In this document: positions 1 to 9,947 of the stretch, one piece after another
Numbering within the stretch: position 1 is the stretch's first letter
How the letters are laid out: every line of letters begins with the position of its first letter
Assembly: GCA_022510565.1 (NCBI GenBank)
Contig: JAFLTE010000002.1
Location: 247,928-311,927, forward strand
Source of the DNA: Lachnospiraceae bacterium
GTDB taxonomy: Bacteria; Bacillota; Clostridia; Lachnospirales; Lachnospiraceae
Length of the DNA stretch: 64,000 bases
Direction of reading: 5' to 3'
Program-made: the position numbers and the translations under genes
Notes under the pieces: model-generated
Told to the model about the DNA's origin: nothing
Seen by the model: only the letters and a program-made list of their open reading frames with translations
The model's database searches: none

Positions 1-751
1 CCCTAAGAACCTCTCCCAAATCACAATCTTCTCTGTGCAGTTCGAAACCACTGCTGTCCATCTTCACATACTCGAACAAAAGCGTAATCAACTCATTCAT
101 TCTCATGGATTTATGATAGATTGTGTCCAGATACTCCTGCCGCTTGTCCCCCTGTACCAAGTCATCCGACAGTGCTTTACTGTAACTGCATAATGTAGTA
201 ATGGGTGTCTTAATATCATGAGCGATATCGGACAGTAACAGATTTCTCTCTCTTTCATAAGCAATCTGCTGCGCTTTTTCCTCCTCCATCAACTCATTAA
301 CTTTCTTAGACACTGTACGATAGTAGTAAAAAGCACCCACAAGATAAGGCAGAACACTCACAAAAATCAGGGCAAGGAACATTATGATAATCAGAAGTCG
401 GAGCACAACTCCCCGGAGTCCCGAAAACAGGGGAGAATCCACAGCAATTTGAAAGGAACCTCCCACATGTTGTCCGATGACACGCTGCGCATAACCACCC
501 AGTCCGTCCGGCAGGAAAGAAGTCATAACATATAATAACATTTGTAATATTAAAAGAACAGGGCTTCCTTTTGCCGTAACAGATACCTGCTGGTCAGCCA
601 GAATCGCTGACATTGTGGGGAGAATCAGACTGTTGTACAGGATACCGAGCGACTGTACCGAAACATAGATGAAGAGCATGGTAATCAGGAATCTGCCAAT
701 CAAAAACCACTTAAGAGACTTCTTTGTTTCATTCTTACTTTCGATTTCCAT
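1..751 (-). CDS. Sensor histidine kinase, partial (runs off the left edge)
   Basis: Translated minus strand gives TM segments followed by ERERNLLLSDIAHDIKTPITTLCSYSKAL (HisKA H-box). Lies directly downstream of an OmpR-type regulator. Start could be 751 or 760. Confidence 0.88.
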   Translation of the reverse strand, partial: MEIESKNETKKSLKWFLIGRFLITMLFIYVSVQSLGILYNSLILPTMSAILADQQVSVTAKGSPVLLILQMLLYVMTSFLPDGLGGYAQRVIGQHVGGSFQIAVDSPLFSGLRGVVLRLLIIIMFLALIFVSVLPYLVGAFYYYRTVSKKVNELMEEEKAQQIAYERERNLLLSDIAHDIKTPITTLCSYSKALSDDLVQGDKRQEYLDTIYHKSMRMNELITLLFEYVKMDSSGFELHREDCDLGEVLR

Positions 752-840
752 ATACACCATGCCCTCTTTTCGCCGTTATCCACATAGTTAAACTTTGATT
801 TGATATAAAACCGTTATATAAAATTACTATTTAATACATG

Positions 841-1557
841 CTATTTTTCCATCCGATACCCCAATCCACGTATGGTCTTAATGTATTCTCTGCCGTCTGA
901 ATCCAATTTACTCCGCAGCTTAGAAATACATACCATAATGTTGTTGTCGGACACGAGGTATTCGTCGCCCCATCCCTGTTCATAGAGCTGCTGCTTGGTA
1001 AACACCTTGCCCGGTTCTTCCATAAAGAGCTTCATAATCCGAAACTCTACCGAGGTCAACTCAATCATCTCCTCCGCTCGATACAACAGACAAGCGTCCA
1101 AATCCAACCGCAGATCCTGAACTCTCAGCTCTTTAACTGCTTTGTCCTTATCCCTGCCGCCTCTTGCCCCAAGAGAGTAGAATCTTCGTATATTGGAATT
1201 TACCCGTGCTACCGCCTCCAGGGGCGCAAAGGGTTTGGTGATATAATCATCCGCGCCCATGTCTAAGCCTAATATCTTATCGGAATCAGTGTCCTTGGCA
1301 GACAACATGATAACCGGTATATTATCGTCTTCTCTGATATTTCGTAACACCCGATATCCATCCAATCCCGGCATCATTATATCCAGAATTACCAAGTCGG
1401 GTTTCTCTTTCCGAAGCTTTTCCATGGCTTCCACGCCGTCTGCCGCTTCCGTCACCTCATATCCGTCTTTTTCCAGATACAGGCGCAGCACATCCCGTAT
1501 CTCCGCCTCGTCGTCGGCGATTAAAATTTTATATCCCATCGTCGGCCTGCCTTTCAC
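841..1557 (-). CDS. OmpR/VanR-family response regulator
   Basis: KILIADDEAEIRDVLRLYLEKDGY receiver, LVILDIMMPGLDG, ADDYITKPF and C-terminal winged helix (TIRGLGYRMEK). Confidence 0.95.
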   Translation of the reverse strand: MKGRPTMGYKILIADDEAEIRDVLRLYLEKDGYEVTEAADGVEAMEKLRKEKPDLVILDIMMPGLDGYRVLRNIREDDNIPVIMLSAKDTDSDKILGLDMGADDYITKPFAPLEAVARVNSNIRRFYSLGARGGRDKDKAVKELRVQDLRLDLDACLLYRAEEMIELTSVEFRIMKLFMEEPGKVFTKQQLYEQGWGDEYLVSDNNIMVCISKLRSKLDSDGREYIKTIRGLGYRMEK

Positions 1558-2359
1558 TCAGTCTGCAGTAAAGTGCTGCCTGCGTCAGATATTTGTAGGG
1601 ACCTACATAGAAGAGTTCTACCACACCACATGTTATTATTCCGAGAAGATGCCAAGGAATAAAGGAAAGGTCAAGTATGAACGCACGCCACTTTTCTCCA
1701 TGCATCATATCGCTGCTCAGACGAAGCGCCTCCTTGTAAGGCATATCCGGCTGTTTCGCCAGGATATATGGCACCATACGGTACTGATATTTCTTATAGA
1801 TACCGGGAATGATAAACAGACATGCCCATCCAAACACTCTAAGGTCCATTTGGAACATGGTTTTTACAATATTCTTATAGGAATGATCGAAGCCGTAGGC
1901 AACTTCTTTCACTTCCGCTTTATCCTCCACACTCTTAACCATGAAGCGGCACACGCCTACGCTGAAAGGGTTTTCCAATAGAGCTATACACGCATATACT
2001 ACTGCCCAGACGGCCAACACCACCAGTAGAATAACAACCGCTATTGTAACACCGTAAACGATTATCTGCACATCGCTCATCTCCTGCATTGAGTCTGCAA
2101 GAGTTTCCATCACTCCATTGACGATACCTTCCCCGGTTTGCGGTACAATCTCAGTAATCGGCTCTACTCCGTCCGCGTACTCAACCTGTGCATCCGCATT
2201 ACGGGTTATCACGACGGAAGATTGGGATGAGCCTGTGCTTGCAGAAGAACTAATTGACCCGTATATCATAATGGATAAAAGCACGACAAGCACAATCTTC
2301 CAATAGTTTCGCGCCAAGGCATCTTTCGCCCGCTGTTTTAATTCTTTTCTTGTCCACAT
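1529..2359 (-). CDS. DUF975-type integral membrane protein
   Basis: MWTRKELKQRAKDALARNYWKIVLVVLL N-terminus and multiple TM segments; overlaps the response regulator start. Confidence 0.8.
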   Translation of the reverse strand: MWTRKELKQRAKDALARNYWKIVLVVLLSIMIYGSISSSASTGSSQSSVVITRNADAQVEYADGVEPITEIVPQTGEGIVNGVMETLADSMQEMSDVQIIVYGVTIAVVILLVVLAVWAVVYACIALLENPFSVGVCRFMVKSVEDKAEVKEVAYGFDHSYKNIVKTMFQMDLRVFGWACLFIIPGIYKKYQYRMVPYILAKQPDMPYKEALRLSSDMMHGEKWRAFILDLSFIPWHLLGIITCGVVELFYVGPYKYLTQAALYCRLSERQADDGI

Positions 2360-2417
2360 AATTATTTCTCCTTAACCTTACTGAGTTTCGTTGTTAAGGC
2401 TATCCTACCACCCATAC

Positions 2418-2455
2418 CTTAAGCGAAAATCGGAGAACTCTTAACGAAACCTTAA
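2418..2455 (-). promoter_or_regulatory. Candidate response-regulator binding repeats upstream of the DUF975-RR-HK operon
   Basis: CTTAA/TTAAG units start at 2418, 2440 and 2451 (spacing 22 and 11 bp), minus strand TTTAAGGTTTCGTTAAG...CTTAAGG. Confidence 0.5.
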
Positions 2456-2488
2456 AGAAGAGTTGGCTCGGCACCCCATTGATAAGAA

Positions 2489-4279
2489 TCAGTCCGCCGA
2501 AAAATTCATATACCTTATATATAGTTCCTCGAAATCCGGCTGCTTCGCCAGATTAATACTGTCTATAGAAAAAATACTGCCTTCCAAGCTTTTTCCGTCA
2601 ATCTTGCCCTGCCACAAATCGCGTCCGATGCGGTAAGCGCCTTCAAGCGACGTATTACCCACCGCCTGGACACTGCCGCGCATATGCTCGGGAAGCAATC
2701 CTATGGCAAAAGCCGCCTCTACATCGAGATAGTGGCCGAATCCGCCCGCAAGAAAGACACGCTCGACTTTGTGCTCATGCAGCTTCGAATTGTTCTGCTG
2801 CTGTTCATTTGACTGAAGTTTATTCTGTCGCAGCTCATCCGTCTGCCCGAGCAGGATTTCCACACCCGCACGCACCGCCGCTTTCGCCATCTGCAGGGAA
2901 CGGATGTCAGCCTGTGTCAGGTAGAGCTTCTGCCCGCTCCTTCCTGATGTAAACCGATATTTTCCTTTGTCCGCAATCTGCGCCGATATTCCTTCGGTAA
3001 AGTATGGCTCCGCCAGCAGTCCACTCTCGTCCATAATCCCCTGTCGAAGAAGTTCTGCAATACACGCCACCATATCGCTTCCCACAATTCCCGCTCCCGC
3101 ACCGCCTTCGAATGCGGGGCCTGCCGCCGTTGCCGTGACAATCATATGCTTCCCGTCCGTAATTGCCATCTCACCGTTGGTTCCTAAATCAATCAGCAAT
3201 GCGGCTGCTTCTTGCTCGTCGGACTTTTTCCGTCTCACCAAATGCCGTAAGGATTCTTTCTCTAAATCATCTGTCAACAGACCACAGACATAGAGTCCGG
3301 CCACAATATCGCCGCCCACAAAAGCACTGATACACGGCACAAGCCATGCCTTAAAATCCCATGCAGGATGCACGAATTCCTGCAGGCCGCACTCTACCGG
3401 TGTAAAAGGACTGTGCCCCAGAGAAGACACATCATACCCCATCAAAAGGTGTTCCATCGTGGTATTTCCCGCAATGCACATACACCGGACAGATACCTCG
3501 TGATGTACGAACCTGTCCACACCATGTTCCAACACTTCTACAACCAATGCCTGCAGCTTGTCCCGATTCCCCTCGCACGATGCCTGAATCCGCGACAGCA
3601 CGTCAGCGCCATAACTTCTCTGGGGATTCATCTCACAGTAGGTGTCTATAATCCGTCCCGTTTCTATCTCCATAAGCTGCATGGCAATGGTAGTTGTTCC
3701 CAAATCAACAGCAATCATAACATTCGCAATCTTATTATCCATTACGTCCGTTACTCTATCATCATTCCAATCCGATACATTGATGGACGGTACTGTATCT
3801 ATATTAGATTCCATAACGCCCGATTTGTGATATACAGTTTGACCATTCGATTGACTTGTATAGTCAACACTTCCCGTCACATCTATCATATCCGATATGA
3901 TAGCAATCTCCGGTGCGTCTATCGTGCATAATTTTATTACACAATCGCTTTTCGGTTTGGCAAGACACGCAAGCCGATACCCCTGACGCAATTCCTCCGG
4001 TTCCAGTACGCTTCGCTCCAGACCTGTGGGCATAGTCGCACCCTGCAGAAACTGTACCCTGCATCGTCCGCAATCCCCTCTTCCGCCACAGAAACTGCCG
4101 CTTATCATATTATTTGCCAACAAAGTTGACATGAGTGTCATAGACGTATCGTGCGTCAGAATTGCAGATTTCTCACTTAAATCGTCAAGTCCGTTATTCA
4201 ATTTATCGTTTTCTACAACGACCGTTATTTTAATTTTTTCAGACAAACTGATTTTTCTCCTTGTCGTAATGATAATCAA
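2489..4279 (-). CDS. ASKHA-domain protein with N-terminal [2Fe-2S] ferredoxin domain (RACE-like corrinoid activation/DUF4445 type)
   Basis: CGGRGDCGRCRVQFLQGA...RLACLAKP ferredoxin cysteines; IAVDLGTTTIAMQLM and LIDLGTNGEMAI ASKHA motifs. True start may be inside the ORF. Confidence 0.85.
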   Translation of the reverse strand: MIIITTRRKISLSEKIKITVVVENDKLNNGLDDLSEKSAILTHDTSMTLMSTLLANNMISGSFCGGRGDCGRCRVQFLQGATMPTGLERSVLEPEELRQGYRLACLAKPKSDCVIKLCTIDAPEIAIISDMIDVTGSVDYTSQSNGQTVYHKSGVMESNIDTVPSINVSDWNDDRVTDVMDNKIANVMIAVDLGTTTIAMQLMEIETGRIIDTYCEMNPQRSYGADVLSRIQASCEGNRDKLQALVVEVLEHGVDRFVHHEVSVRCMCIAGNTTMEHLLMGYDVSSLGHSPFTPVECGLQEFVHPAWDFKAWLVPCISAFVGGDIVAGLYVCGLLTDDLEKESLRHLVRRKKSDEQEAAALLIDLGTNGEMAITDGKHMIVTATAAGPAFEGGAGAGIVGSDMVACIAELLRQGIMDESGLLAEPYFTEGISAQIADKGKYRFTSGRSGQKLYLTQADIRSLQMAKAAVRAGVEILLGQTDELRQNKLQSNEQQQNNSKLHEHKVERVFLAGGFGHYLDVEAAFAIGLLPEHMRGSVQAVGNTSLEGAYRIGRDLWQGKIDGKSLEGSIFSIDSINLAKQPDFEELYIRYMNFSAD

Positions 4280-4412
4280 TACTTGACAGTTTATCCTCTA
4301 TCTCTGCACGGTCTGTATCCAGATCGTCGCAGAGTGCGTCTAAGTTGGTATAGTAGTCACGCAGTTTCAGGTTAATAAAACTCAATAGCGTAACAGGGTC
4401 TTTCGGAATCAT
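4239..4412 (-). CDS. DUF4250-type small protein (57 aa)
   Basis: Read from sequence: MIPKDPVTLLSFINLKLRDYYTNLDALCDDLDTDRAEIEDKLSSIDYHYDKEKNQFV; absent from the supplied ORF track, whose shortest entries are 60 aa. Confidence 0.8.
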   Translation of the reverse strand: MIPKDPVTLLSFINLKLRDYYTNLDALCDDLDTDRAEIEDKLSSIDYHYDKEKNQFV

Positions 4413-4441
4413 AAAAAACCGCCTTTCTTAATTTTCTGCTG

Positions 4442-5464
4442 TCATTCCATCGACATCTCCACACTGTAGTTTGCGCCGTCACTTACAAGCTGTGCCATAC
4501 TGCCGCAGACGATCGGCATCATGGGGGACAGGTGTCCGATATCCACATCCATTACCACCGGCACATTGTATTTCCTGATTACCTCGTATACCGCCTGATA
4601 CTGGTCAAGCCCCATCATTTCCTGTCCGTGGCAAAGCGGTCTGCCGATGATAAAGCCGCTGCAATGCTTAAACCATCCGGCATGTTCCATCTGCCACATA
4701 GCACGCCTAATGGACATCACATTCAAATCGCAGGATTCAAGAAACCAGAGTATACCGTCATTCTTATATCGCTCCGTATAATCGGTAACTTTATCGTACT
4801 TCGTTCCAAGCAGATTCACCAGACAATCCATGCAGCCACCCAGCAGACGGCCGGAAAGGGTAAGAGGGGTGTCGGGAATATTCCGAATTACGGATGGCTC
4901 CGTAACATTATAAGGCAGTAACGGATGTTCTTCATCCTTCAGCCATTCTTTTTCCCACTTATCATATCCCTCGAACCGTAGGGATTTTCCTGTCAAAAGG
5001 TCCATCGCATCCTGAATGGATTTGTGCCATGGCTCCATACCGAAAGCGGACGCGCAGGGTCCGTAAATGGATGCAGTGTCACACAGAGTTGTCAGCAGGA
5101 AGGTCATATTCGTGTTATCCGAAAAGCCCATATACCATTTAGGAGACGCCTGTCTTATTTTCTCAAAATCCACGAAGTCCAGTGTCTCACACATCAGTTC
5201 CCCGCCGCCACAGGAGATGATACAGTCATTCTCTGCGCTGCAGTAATATTCCGTCAATTCCGCACCGCACTTCTCCGGGGTATTACTGATACCAATTCCC
5301 TCCTGCGCATAGCAGTTGGGACCCAGCTGCAGTTTGTAACCCTGCTCCTTCCATTTGCGCTGCGCATTATTAAAAGCGCTCGTATAAGGCTCGGTCGCAC
5401 ACCCGAAGGAGGGTGCCACAAAGCCGATTGTTCCGTTTGGGGCTAAAAATTCTGGATATCTCAT
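4442..5464 (-). CDS. S66-family LD-carboxypeptidase / MccF-like peptidase
   Basis: MRYPEFLAPNGTIGFVAPSFG..., ISCGGGELMCETL, YMGFSDNTNMTFLL, ...SGRLLGGCMDCL motifs. Confidence 0.88.
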   Translation of the reverse strand: MRYPEFLAPNGTIGFVAPSFGCATEPYTSAFNNAQRKWKEQGYKLQLGPNCYAQEGIGISNTPEKCGAELTEYYCSAENDCIISCGGGELMCETLDFVDFEKIRQASPKWYMGFSDNTNMTFLLTTLCDTASIYGPCASAFGMEPWHKSIQDAMDLLTGKSLRFEGYDKWEKEWLKDEEHPLLPYNVTEPSVIRNIPDTPLTLSGRLLGGCMDCLVNLLGTKYDKVTDYTERYKNDGILWFLESCDLNVMSIRRAMWQMEHAGWFKHCSGFIIGRPLCHGQEMMGLDQYQAVYEVIRKYNVPVVMDVDIGHLSPMMPIVCGSMAQLVSDGANYSVEMSME

Positions 5465-5575
5465 AATGATTCTTCCTTTCTGTTCTCAATATATAAAGAA
5501 ATTTCCTCCATATAATTATAAACAAAATCTCCTATTTACCATGAAAATTATAACATATCCCCACTTATGCAACAA

Positions 5576-5597
5576 GCCGGACACATCTGTGTCCGGC
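5576..5597. terminator. Perfect hairpin downstream of clpB
   Basis: GCCGGACACATCTGTGTCCGGC; weak flanking U-tract. Confidence 0.45.
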
Positions 5598-5676
5598 TCG
5601 TACTTTACAATATTCTCCATAACCTTTCCGCCATCCGATACTTTTGCCTCTACCCGATGTACCTGCATCACTGCCC

Positions 5677-8259
5677 CTACTTTCTGGCGGCTGACAGCTT
5701 GGAATCTTCCACTTTAATCAGTATCGTATCCTTGGCTGCCACCTCGTCCGCGAGAATCAGCTTCGCAGACAGAGTTTCCACATATTTCTGAATATACCTC
5801 TTCAAAGGTCTGGCACCGTATACAGGGTCGTAAGCCTGTTCCACGATAAACCGCTCCGCCTCATCGGTCAGCTCTATCCTAAGTTCCCTGTCGGAAAGCC
5901 GTCTGTTCAGGTCATTCACAATCAAGCGGATGATACCGCCGATATTGTCTCTCGTCAGAGGCTTAAACAGAATGGTTTCGTCCAGACGGTTCAGGAATTC
6001 CGGGCGGAAATGATTTCGTAAATCTCCCATCACCAACTCTTCCGCTTCTGATTTAATATTGCCCTCTTCGTCAATGCCGTCCAACAGATAGCCCGCGCCG
6101 ATATTCGAGGTCATAATCAGAATAGTATTTTTAAAATCTACCGTTCTGCCTTGAGAATCCGTGATTCGTCCGTCGTCCAACACCTGCAAAAGTACGTTGA
6201 ACACATCAGGATGAGCTTTTTCAATCTCGTCAAACAACACAACCGAGTACGGTTTTCTTCTGACCGCTTCGGTCAATTGTCCGCCCTCTTCGTATCCCAC
6301 ATATCCGGGAGGCGCTCCAATCAGTCTGGAAACCGAGTATTTCTCCATATATTCGCTCATATCGATGCGTACCATGTTATTTTCGTCGTCAAAGAGAGCG
6401 GCTGCAAGCGACTTGGCAAGTTCCGTCTTACCCACACCGGTGGGTCCTAAGAACAGGAAAGAGCCAATCGGCTTGGTGGGGTCTTTGATGCCCGCCTTGG
6501 AGCGGATGATGGCTTCCGTCACCTTCGTCACGCCCTCGTCCTGCCCAATCACACGCCTGTGCAGTTCATCATCCAAATGAAGTGTCTTATTGCGCTCGCT
6601 CTCCGTCAGCTTAGACACCGGTATACCCGTCCATCGTGATATAATCTTGGCAATCTCCTCATCGGAAACACTCTCATGTACAAGCGAAAGGTCTTTTTGC
6701 TTAATTTGCTCTTCTTCAATTTCTAACTGCTGCTTAAGTGCAGGCAGTCTGCCATAGCTTAATTCCGCTGCCTTCTCATAATCACCGTCGCGCTGGGCAA
6801 TTTGAATCTGACTATTGACATCGTCGATTTCCTCACGAATTTTGGACAGTTTTTCAACAGATGCCTTTTCATTCTCCCACTGCGCCATGCGGTTTATGAG
6901 TTCTTCCTTGAGCTCCGCCAGTTCCTTCTGCAACTGCGCCAGACGCTCTCCGCTTAAGCGGTCATCCTCTTTTTTTAGGGCAGTCTCCTCAATCTCCAAC
7001 TGCATGACCTTGCGCTGCAGCCCGTCCAGTTCCGTAGGCATGGAATCCAGCTCCGTCTTAATCAGCGCACACGCCTCATCCACCAGGTCGATTGCCTTAT
7101 CCGGCAGGAATCTGTCTGAAATATAGCGATTGGACAGCACCGCCGCGCTGACTAACGCATTGTCCATAATCTTCACACCGTGGAAAACCTCATAACGCTC
7201 TTTTAACCCACGCAGGATGGAAATTGTGTCCTCCACCGTCGGCTCCTCCACCATCACAGGCTGGAAACGCCGCTCCAAAGCCGCGTCTTTCTCGATGTAC
7301 TGACGGTATTCATCCAGTGTCGTTGCGCCGATACAGTGCAATTCGCCCCTCGCCAGCATAGGCTTAAGCATGTTGCCGGCATCCATGGCGCCGTCGGTCT
7401 TACCCGCACCCACGATGGTGTGCAGCTCATCAATGAACAGGATAATCTGTCCGTCGCTGTTTTTCACATCGTCAAGCACCGCTTTCAGACGCTCCTCGAA
7501 CTCGCCCCGGTACTTGGCTCCCGCCACCAGCGCACCCATATCCAAGGCAAAAATCTTCTTATCCTTCAGCCCCTCCGGCACGTCGCCGCGGACAATACGC
7601 TGCGCCAGCCCTTCCGCGACCGCCGTCTTTCCCACGCCCGGCTCACCGATCAGGACCGGGTTATTCTTCGTTTTTCTGGACAAAATGCGGATAACATTGC
7701 GAATCTCGCCGTCTCTGCCTATCACAGGGTCCAACTTCTGATTTCTCGCCCGCTCTACAAGGTCCTGTCCGTATTTCTCCAGCGTATCATAAGTCGCTTC
7801 CGGATTGTCGCTTGTCACTCTCTGATTACCCCTAACCGTGGACAAAGCCTGCAGAAACCGCTCTCTTGTGATGCCGAACTCCCGAAAGATTTCTTTAATC
7901 TCCTTATTCGGGCTTTTTAACATAGCAAGGAAAAGGTGCTCCACGGACACGTACTCATCGCCGAGCTGCTTCGCCTCGTCCTCCGCTGTAATCAGTACTT
8001 TATTGAGGTCCTGACCGATATAAATCTGCCCGCCCTGCACTTTGACGCGTTTCTTAAGTCCCTGTTCCACGCGGTTTAAGAAATACTCTTTCTGTATTTC
8101 CATCTTTTCAATCAATTTTAAAATCAGGCTGTCATCGATGGTGAGCAGGCTGTAAAGCAAATGTTCCTGCTCAATCTCCTGATTGCCGTATTCGTATGCC
8201 AGTTTCTCACATTGTTCCACTGCCTGTATGGATTTCCGGGTAAATTTCGTTAAATTCAT
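5677..8259 (-). CDS. clpB: ATP-dependent disaggregase ClpB
   Basis: Clp N domain, two AAA+ modules ([30 protein letters not shown]), middle coiled coil; CIRCE upstream. Confidence 0.97.
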   Translation of the reverse strand: MNLTKFTRKSIQAVEQCEKLAYEYGNQEIEQEHLLYSLLTIDDSLILKLIEKMEIQKEYFLNRVEQGLKKRVKVQGGQIYIGQDLNKVLITAEDEAKQLGDEYVSVEHLFLAMLKSPNKEIKEIFREFGITRERFLQALSTVRGNQRVTSDNPEATYDTLEKYGQDLVERARNQKLDPVIGRDGEIRNVIRILSRKTKNNPVLIGEPGVGKTAVAEGLAQRIVRGDVPEGLKDKKIFALDMGALVAGAKYRGEFEERLKAVLDDVKNSDGQIILFIDELHTIVGAGKTDGAMDAGNMLKPMLARGELHCIGATTLDEYRQYIEKDAALERRFQPVMVEEPTVEDTISILRGLKERYEVFHGVKIMDNALVSAAVLSNRYISDRFLPDKAIDLVDEACALIKTELDSMPTELDGLQRKVMQLEIEETALKKEDDRLSGERLAQLQKELAELKEELINRMAQWENEKASVEKLSKIREEIDDVNSQIQIAQRDGDYEKAAELSYGRLPALKQQLEIEEEQIKQKDLSLVHESVSDEEIAKIISRWTGIPVSKLTESERNKTLHLDDELHRRVIGQDEGVTKVTEAIIRSKAGIKDPTKPIGSFLFLGPTGVGKTELAKSLAAALFDDENNMVRIDMSEYMEKYSVSRLIGAPPGYVGYEEGGQLTEAVRRKPYSVVLFDEIEKAHPDVFNVLLQVLDDGRITDSQGRTVDFKNTILIMTSNIGAGYLLDGIDEEGNIKSEAEELVMGDLRNHFRPEFLNRLDETILFKPLTRDNIGGIIRLIVNDLNRRLSDRELRIELTDEAERFIVEQAYDPVYGARPLKRYIQKYVETLSAKLILADEVAAKDTILIKVEDSKLSAARK

Positions 8260-8326
8260 AATGCTCCTCCTCTCCGAAGCACAACAAACAGTTGTGATAC
8301 ATTATGTTTGTTCTAGTTCTGGTATA

Positions 8327-8355
8327 ACAATACGACTTTTTGTTAGCACTGTCAA
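8327..8355 (-). promoter_or_regulatory. Candidate sigma-A promoter of clpB
   Basis: Minus strand TTGACA (8355-8350), 17 nt, TATTGT (8332-8327); -35 lies inside CIRCE. Confidence 0.6.
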
Positions 8356-8369
8356 TAGATGAGTGCTAA
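8343..8369. promoter_or_regulatory. CIRCE element (HrcA operator)
   Basis: TTAGCACTG-TCAATAGAT-GAGTGCTAA: 9-9-9 inverted repeat with one mismatch to the TTAGCACTC/GAGTGCTAA consensus, upstream of clpB. Confidence 0.92.
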
Positions 8370-8390
8370 AATTTTCAGAAAATTTATAAA

Positions 8391-8421
8391 TAGGCACCAA
8401 TACTTAAAAGTATGGTGCCTA
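8391..8421 (-). terminator. Hairpin terminator after the GT39-like gene
   Basis: TAGGCACCAATACTT/AAGTATGGTGCCTA stem with one bulge, followed by T/A-rich sequence. Confidence 0.6.
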
Positions 8422-8434
8422 TCACATGCCTTCT

Positions 8435-9916
8435 CTATTCCGTTATATTCCTATAGAGAGTGTACATTGAATTTACATGATAAACCTCGTATTCATTTTC
8501 GATGACACTCTTCACTTTCTGATTTTCTATCTCAATTGAAGTTCTGACTACAATCCACTTTGGCGGTGTTTCCCGCAGCATTTGCATAATCTCTTCCTCT
8601 ATTTGAGGAGACAATTCCATATAATGCTCCTGCCATCCGCAATACTTGCTGTAAGGTATGATATCCGTAATGGAATAAAATCTGAGGTGTATCACATATC
8701 CCCAGACAGAATCATAGTCTTCCTCCGGAATGTGAGAGACTATGTCCATCACGGAGTCATAGTTAGTGGTATCGGAAGTTTGATGTATCATCTCCTTGCA
8801 TACCCCTAACATCTTATAGCACGGATATGCGAAACATATGAGCAGTGCAATAACGGCAATGCACCTTCTTCCAAACACCATCTTTTTATCTGCGAAAGCC
8901 GCCATAAGCTGCCAAACACCCAACATTACACCGGGAATAATCAGCATGTAGTCGTGCATCGTACTGTTTCCCATCTGCAGCGTCACAAACATACCCGCCG
9001 AATATGCCACTGCCAAAATCCACATTCGTCTGTTTTTTACTCCGCTGATAATAAAACTGATTATAAGGAAAAGAAGTGTGAATAAATACAATGCTCCTGT
9101 ACCGAATCCGAACCCTTCCCCTTCCGTTCCGTAAATAAACCCAAACACAAAGGTGCAATACAACATATTCTTTATTTCACCGTAATATCCAAAATACAGT
9201 AACGGCGGTATAAAAGCCGCAATCACACCGGCAATAAAAGCCAACGCATTATATGCTAAATTTTTCCATTTCTTTTCCATGAATAAAGAAACCGTTATGG
9301 TCAGAACAATAGCACAAATCAAAACTGCATTTATGATACGTATCAATGAAAGGACACCGAAACAGCAGCCATATATAAAAGCGTAGGAAGGCCGATGCTC
9401 CTTCTTATCACTGATGATATAGTCAAGGGCAAAATACAGCGAAAGAAACAGAAACGACAAACTCCATTCCTCCGTATTGTTTCCGCCCTCCATTGTCGGA
9501 GCCAAAATCAAGAAAAAGGGAATCAATGCAATAAACTTTTTCCAAATGCCTACTCCCTCAAAAAAATGCTCATGTATCCTATAACAAAGGAAAAGCACCA
9601 CACACAGATTCAGATACTGCATTAGAAATACACCGGTTCTTCCGTATATGAATAACTGCCCGAACCATTCAATCAAAAAGAGCCACGGACCCTTCATATC
9701 AAAAAAATCTCTATAGGGAAGATATCCTTTGGCCATACTGGCACCCACATGCTGAAAAAAGGCAGAATCCCAGCCGTGTGCATATGGAAACAGCGGGCTT
9801 GTCATATAAGAGAAAATGAGAAGAAACACTGTCTGTATAAGCAAAAACAATATAATAGCACCCGGCTTTATTTTCTTTTCTTTTATAAAACTCATCTCTT
9901 TCATCGCCAATTTCAT
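8435..9916 (-). CDS. Polytopic membrane glycosyltransferase (GT39/PMT-like)
   Basis: Many TM segments; HGWDSAFFQHVGASMAKGYLPYRDFFDMKGPWLF is typical of this class. Start set at MKLAMKE (SD AGAAAGG) rather than the longer ORF, which would overlap the upstream gene. Confidence 0.75.
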   Translation of the reverse strand: MKLAMKEMSFIKEKKIKPGAIILFLLIQTVFLLIFSYMTSPLFPYAHGWDSAFFQHVGASMAKGYLPYRDFFDMKGPWLFLIEWFGQLFIYGRTGVFLMQYLNLCVVLFLCYRIHEHFFEGVGIWKKFIALIPFFLILAPTMEGGNNTEEWSLSFLFLSLYFALDYIISDKKEHRPSYAFIYGCCFGVLSLIRIINAVLICAIVLTITVSLFMEKKWKNLAYNALAFIAGVIAAFIPPLLYFGYYGEIKNMLYCTFVFGFIYGTEGEGFGFGTGALYLFTLLFLIISFIISGVKNRRMWILAVAYSAGMFVTLQMGNSTMHDYMLIIPGVMLGVWQLMAAFADKKMVFGRRCIAVIALLICFAYPCYKMLGVCKEMIHQTSDTTNYDSVMDIVSHIPEEDYDSVWGYVIHLRFYSITDIIPYSKYCGWQEHYMELSPQIEEEIMQMLRETPPKWIVVRTSIEIENQKVKSVIENEYEVYHVNSMYTLYRNITE

Positions 9917-9947
9917 AGTACCTTTCTTCTTTTCATGCCGGAATTTC

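Noticed and set aside
1259-1981. 240-aa plus-strand ORF and many other antisense ORFs in the track (e.g. 29048-29932, 22652-22927, 45722-46309)
   Set aside because: They lie antisense to strongly supported genes, have no recognisable domains, and have the composition expected of reverse-complement reading.
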